Assembly (NCBI GenBank): GCA_016708725.1
Contig: JADJFE010000001.1
Location: 620,001-684,000, forward strand
DNA from: Candidatus Aalborgicola bjergmarkensis
GTDB taxonomy: Bacteria > Pseudomonadota > Gammaproteobacteria > Burkholderiales > Burkholderiaceae_C
Length of the DNA: 64,000 nucleotides
Direction of reading: 5' to 3'
Shown here piece by piece: positions 61,458 to 64,000 of this stretch. Numbering within the stretch: the first letter of the stretch is position 1; the number at the start of each line of letters is the position of its first letter. A program made the position numbers and the translations under genes. The notes below the pieces were generated by a model, which ran no database searches, had not been told where the DNA came from, and saw only the letters and a list, made by a program, of their open reading frames with translations.

Positions 61458-62369
61458 ATGGAGCAAGCCCAGGCCGTACGGGATTATCTGCAAGACCTGC
61501 AGTCGCGCATCATGGCCGCCGTTGGCGCCATCGACACGCACGATTATGTGAAAGATGCCTGGTCAAAAGCTGCCGGTGAGCCGCTGCAAGGCGATGGCGT
61601 TACTTGCATTCTCGAAGGCGGTAGCGTTTTCGAGCGCGCCGGCTGTGGCTTTTCACACGTGCGCGGCCCCAGACTGCCTGCATCGGCCACGCAACACCGG
61701 CCCGAACTGGCGCTGGCACCGTTTCAAGCCATGGGCGTTTCGCTGGTGTTTCACCCGCGCAACCCTTACGTGCCTGCGGTACACATGAATGTGCGCATGA
61801 TCAGCGCTGCGCATCCTGGTCAGGAGCCGGTGTGCTGGTTTGGCGGAGGCATGGATCTGACGCCGTGCTACGGCAATGCAGACGATGCACGCCATTTTCA
61901 TGCGGCCTGCCGCGATGCCGTGCAGCCCTTCGGTGAAGACGCGTACCCGCGCTTCAAGGCGTGGTGCGACAGCTATTTTTTCCTCAAGCACCGCAACGAA
62001 CAGCGTGGTGTTGGCGGTATTTTCTTCGACGATTTCGCTGAGGGTGGCGTCGAGAACGGCTTTGCGCTGATACGCGCCGTGGGGGATGCGTTTCTGGGCG
62101 CTTACATGCCGATTGTGCAGCGGCGCAAAGATACACCCTACGGTGTGCGTGAGCGCGACTTCCAGCTCTACCGCCGTGGGCGCTATGTCGAATTCAATCT
62201 GGTCTGGGATCGGGGAACGCATTTTGGCCTGCAGTCGGGCGGCCGTACCGAGTCAATCCTGCTATCCATGCCGCCCCTGGTAAGCTGGTCGTACCAGTTT
62301 GTCCCCGAACCTGGTTCACCAGAGCTTGCGCTGCTGACCGATTTTCTGGTCCCCAAAGACTGGGTTTAA
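61458..62369 (+). CDS. hemF: Oxygen-dependent coproporphyrinogen III oxidase
   Basis: 303 residues. FSHVRG, PYVPAVHMNVRM, WFGGGMDLTPCYG and the C-terminal RYVEFNLVWDRGTHFGLQSG with TESILLSMPP are diagnostic. It decarboxylates coproporphyrinogen III in heme synthesis using oxygen. Starts 4 bp after purD. In relatives nadD usually follows; here only 94 bp with a repeat fragment separate it from rsfS. Confidence 0.97.
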   Translation: MEQAQAVRDYLQDLQSRIMAAVGAIDTHDYVKDAWSKAAGEPLQGDGVTCILEGGSVFERAGCGFSHVRGPRLPASATQHRPELALAPFQAMGVSLVFHPRNPYVPAVHMNVRMISAAHPGQEPVCWFGGGMDLTPCYGNADDARHFHAACRDAVQPFGEDAYPRFKAWCDSYFFLKHRNEQRGVGGIFFDDFAEGGVENGFALIRAVGDAFLGAYMPIVQRRKDTPYGVRERDFQLYRRGRYVEFNLVWDRGTHFGLQSGGRTESILLSMPPLVSWSYQFVPEPGSPELALLTDFLVPKDWV

Positions 62370-62390
62370 GCACACCGGCTTACCCATACC

Positions 62391-62446
62391 TACATAACTA
62401 TTATTTTTATAGCTTATCCCGCTTTATCCATAAGGCTTATAGCCCG
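62391..62446. repeat. Fragment of the dispersed repeat between hemF and rsfS
   Basis: TATAGCTTATCCCGCTTTAT followed by CCATAAGGCTTATAGCCCGA repeats the left arm of the 176-bp element. It occupies the place where nadD is expected. Confidence 0.65.
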
Positions 62447-62463
62447 AAACAACCTATCAACCG

Positions 62464-63171
62464 ATGACTACATCCACTGCCGCCAAAAAAGACATCTCCA
62501 AACTTCAGCGCGCCATTGTCGATGGCCTGGAAAACACCAAAGCCCAGGACATCCGGGTGTTCGATACCGAACATCTGTCGCCCTTGTTCGAGAGAGTCAT
62601 CATGGCCTCGGGCACATCCAACCGGCAGACCAGGGCTCTTTCTGTCAGTGTGTGCGATGCGGTGCGCAAAGCGGGTTTTCCCAAGCCGCGTGTGGAAGGG
62701 CAGACCAACGGCGAATGGATCATTGTCGATTGTGGTCGGGCTGTTACGCATATCATGCAGCCCAACCATCGCCAGTACTACAAACTCGAAGAACTCTGGG
62801 GCGAAAAACCCGTGCGCATCAAACTCGGTGCCGAAAAACCCAAGCCTGCAGCCCAAGGTGGCCAAAATAGCAGCACCCCGGCGAGTACCGTTCCCACAAA
62901 GGCACAGCCTCCTGGCCTGAGACGCTCCAGCGCAGCCAAAAAAGGTGTGGAAGAGGCATTCCCGTCCAAAGCAGCTGCCAAAAAGGCCCGCGCGGCAGCA
63001 GCAGGTGGCAGTGCCCCGGCTCCCGCACGCAAGAGGGCCGCACCCAGCAAAACCAAAGCAGCCGGACAAGATCAACAAACCCCGGCACCGGCCAAAAAAG
63101 GCATAGTCGCATCCCTTGTCTCCAAGGTTGTCGCTCTAGCCAGCGCACGCAAGCCTGCCAGCAAGCCCTGA
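62464..63171 (+). CDS. rsfS: Ribosomal silencing factor RsfS with long basic tail
   Basis: 235 residues. Residues 5-120 are the RsfS domain: IVDGLENTKAQDIRVFDTEH, SGTSNRQTRALS, GEWIIVDCGRAVTHIMQP and YYKLEELWGEKP. It binds ribosomal protein L14 and blocks subunit joining in starvation. The last ~115 residues are an Ala/Lys/Pro/Arg-rich tail like those of histone H1-like proteins, roughly doubling the usual length. Part of the nadD-rsfS-rlmH-maf type cluster but without nadD. Confidence 0.9.
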   Translation: MTTSTAAKKDISKLQRAIVDGLENTKAQDIRVFDTEHLSPLFERVIMASGTSNRQTRALSVSVCDAVRKAGFPKPRVEGQTNGEWIIVDCGRAVTHIMQPNHRQYYKLEELWGEKPVRIKLGAEKPKPAAQGGQNSSTPASTVPTKAQPPGLRRSSAAKKGVEEAFPSKAAAKKARAAAAGGSAPAPARKRAAPSKTKAAGQDQQTPAPAKKGIVASLVSKVVALASARKPASKP

Positions 63172-63188
63172 TATTCCTGATATTTCCG

Positions 63189-63656
63189 ATGCGCTTGTTG
63201 CTGGTCGCCGTCGGATTGCGGATGCCGGATTGGGCCCAAAGCGCCTGGGACGATTACGCCAAACGCTTTCCTCCCGAGCTGCGCGTCGAACTCAAAGCCG
63301 TCAAAACCGAGCCGCGCAGCTCCAAAACACTGGAAACCCTGCTCGCCGCCGAGCGCGCGCGCATCGTAGCGGCCATTCCCAAAGGCGCGCGCATGGTGGT
63401 GCTCGACGAGCGCGGCACGACGCTAACCACCGTGGCGCTGGCCGAAAAACTCAAGGACTGGCAGCGCAGCGGCGACGATGTGGCGCTGGTGATCGGTGGC
63501 CCGGACGGGCTGGAGCCAGCCTTGCGCCATGCTGCGCACGAGCGCATCCGTCTATCCGACCTGACGCTGCCGCATGCCCTGGCCCGCGTGCTGCTGATCG
63601 AACAGTTGTACCGCGCTTGGTCGATCAACGCCGGGCACCCTTATCACCGGGAATAA
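63189..63656 (+). CDS. rlmH: 23S rRNA pseudouridine-1915 N3-methyltransferase
   Basis: 155 residues. SPOUT-fold protein: LLLVAVGLRMPDWAQSAWDD start, VVLDERGTTLTT, VALVIGGPDGLEPALR AdoMet knot, and LPHALARVLLIEQLYRAWSI end. It methylates pseudouridine 1915 in helix 69. Follows rsfS by 17 bp and precedes maf by 4 bp. Confidence 0.97.
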   Translation: MRLLLVAVGLRMPDWAQSAWDDYAKRFPPELRVELKAVKTEPRSSKTLETLLAAERARIVAAIPKGARMVVLDERGTTLTTVALAEKLKDWQRSGDDVALVIGGPDGLEPALRHAAHERIRLSDLTLPHALARVLLIEQLYRAWSINAGHPYHRE

Positions 63657-63660
63657 CACC

Positions 63661-64000
63661 GTGAATAGCCCGGAATTTATCTATCTGGCCTCGCAAAGCC
63701 CACGGCGCAGCCAGTTGCTGGAGCAACTCGGCGTGCGCCATGAACTGTTGCTGCCCGACGCGAGCGAGGATACCGAAGCACTGGAAGCCGTGCTGCCCAA
63801 CGAAGCGCCCAAAACCTACGTCCAGCGTGTCACGGCACTCAAACTGACAGCCGCCCTGGCGCGCCTGCAGCAAAGGGCATGTCCCCAAGCGCCGGTTTTG
63901 TGCGCCGACACCACCGTGGCACTGGGCCGCACGATCTTTGGCAAACCCGAAAATCCCGAGGACGCACGGCGCATGCTGCACACCTTGTCCAACCACGAAC
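63661..64000 (+). CDS. maf: Maf-family nucleotide pyrophosphatase, cut by window end
   Basis: A GTG at 63661 opens a frame reaching the window end (113 codons seen). FIYLASQSPRRSQLLEQLGV is the Maf signature. LCADTTVALGRTIFGKPENP carries the catalytic aspartate region. The family hydrolyses dTTP, UTP or modified nucleotides to the monophosphate. The insert LTAALARLQQRACPQAPV is longer than in short Maf proteins. The C-terminal half is outside the window. Confidence 0.93.
   Translation, partial: MNSPEFIYLASQSPRRSQLLEQLGVRHELLLPDASEDTEALEAVLPNEAPKTYVQRVTALKLTAALARLQQRACPQAPVLCADTTVALGRTIFGKPENPEDARRMLHTLSNHE

Noticed and set aside
1..64000. tRNA, rRNA, riboswitch
   Set aside because: No cloverleaf, rRNA or known riboswitch core was recognised by eye; weak candidates cannot be excluded without a covariance search.

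Overview
The window reads as a chromosome segment of a betaproteobacterium of the order Burkholderiales, most likely Comamonadaceae. The evidence is gene content and order: atpIBEFHAGDC, glnA-(hypothetical)-glnL-glnG, ilvBHC, an ECF sigma/DUF3619/DUF3106 trio, and yebC-purD-hemF-rsfS-rlmH-maf. A short dispersed repeat of the type ATAGCTGCTCCCGCTTAT, common between genes in that family, occurs many times. No rRNA, tRNA or CRISPR array was seen.

Layout. 1-10.5 kb is a signalling block: two tandem paralogous hybrid histidine kinases on the minus strand (the first runs off the window), a divergent third hybrid kinase, and a large CheB-CheR-PAS fusion. 10.5-14.0 kb is a scrap-yard: a cca start with an internal deletion, a 176-bp MITE-like repeat, a group II intron with a frameshifted reverse transcriptase, an hsdR gene in which Walker A is joined directly to helicase motif VI, and two small overlapping ORFs. 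14.1-18.6 kb holds a five-PAS diguanylate cyclase and a RecQ-type helicase. 18.7-26.7 kb is metabolic/accessory: a Sel1 protein, alpha/beta hydrolase plus gabD, an orphan higA beside a wrecked higB, a second MITE copy, a condensation-fold acyltransferase with a hotdog thioesterase, and a radical SAM/SPASM enzyme directly coupled to moaE.

26.8-34.1 kb is the complete F1Fo ATP synthase operon ending in a clear terminator. 34.1-41.8 kb carries small conserved genes, a TlpA-like lipoprotein, two overlapping diguanylate cyclases with periplasmic c-type heme motifs, lpdA and an EamA permease. 41.8-47.3 kb is a toxin-antitoxin-like pair whose second gene is cut at its 3' end by a 4.6-kb decayed IS21-like element that also carries zinc-finger and ParB-like genes. 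47.4-52.2 kb is nitrogen control (sigma-54 promoter, glnA, glnL, glnG); 52.2-55.7 kb is branched-chain amino acid synthesis on the minus strand; 56.0-57.8 kb is the sigma-factor cluster; 57.8-64 kb is a YjgR-type ATPase followed by housekeeping genes, ending inside maf.

Themes. Five c-di-GMP or phosphorelay sensors, three heme or multi-PAS diguanylate cyclases and a CheB-CheR fusion point to an environmentally responsive, probably redox-sensing organism. Frameshifts are concentrated in mobile or accessory genes (intron ORF, IS21-like genes, higB) while the flanking housekeeping genes are intact, which points to genuine decay rather than poor sequence. Short perfect tandem repeats of 7-9 bp punctuate many intergenic gaps, including two inside the atp operon.
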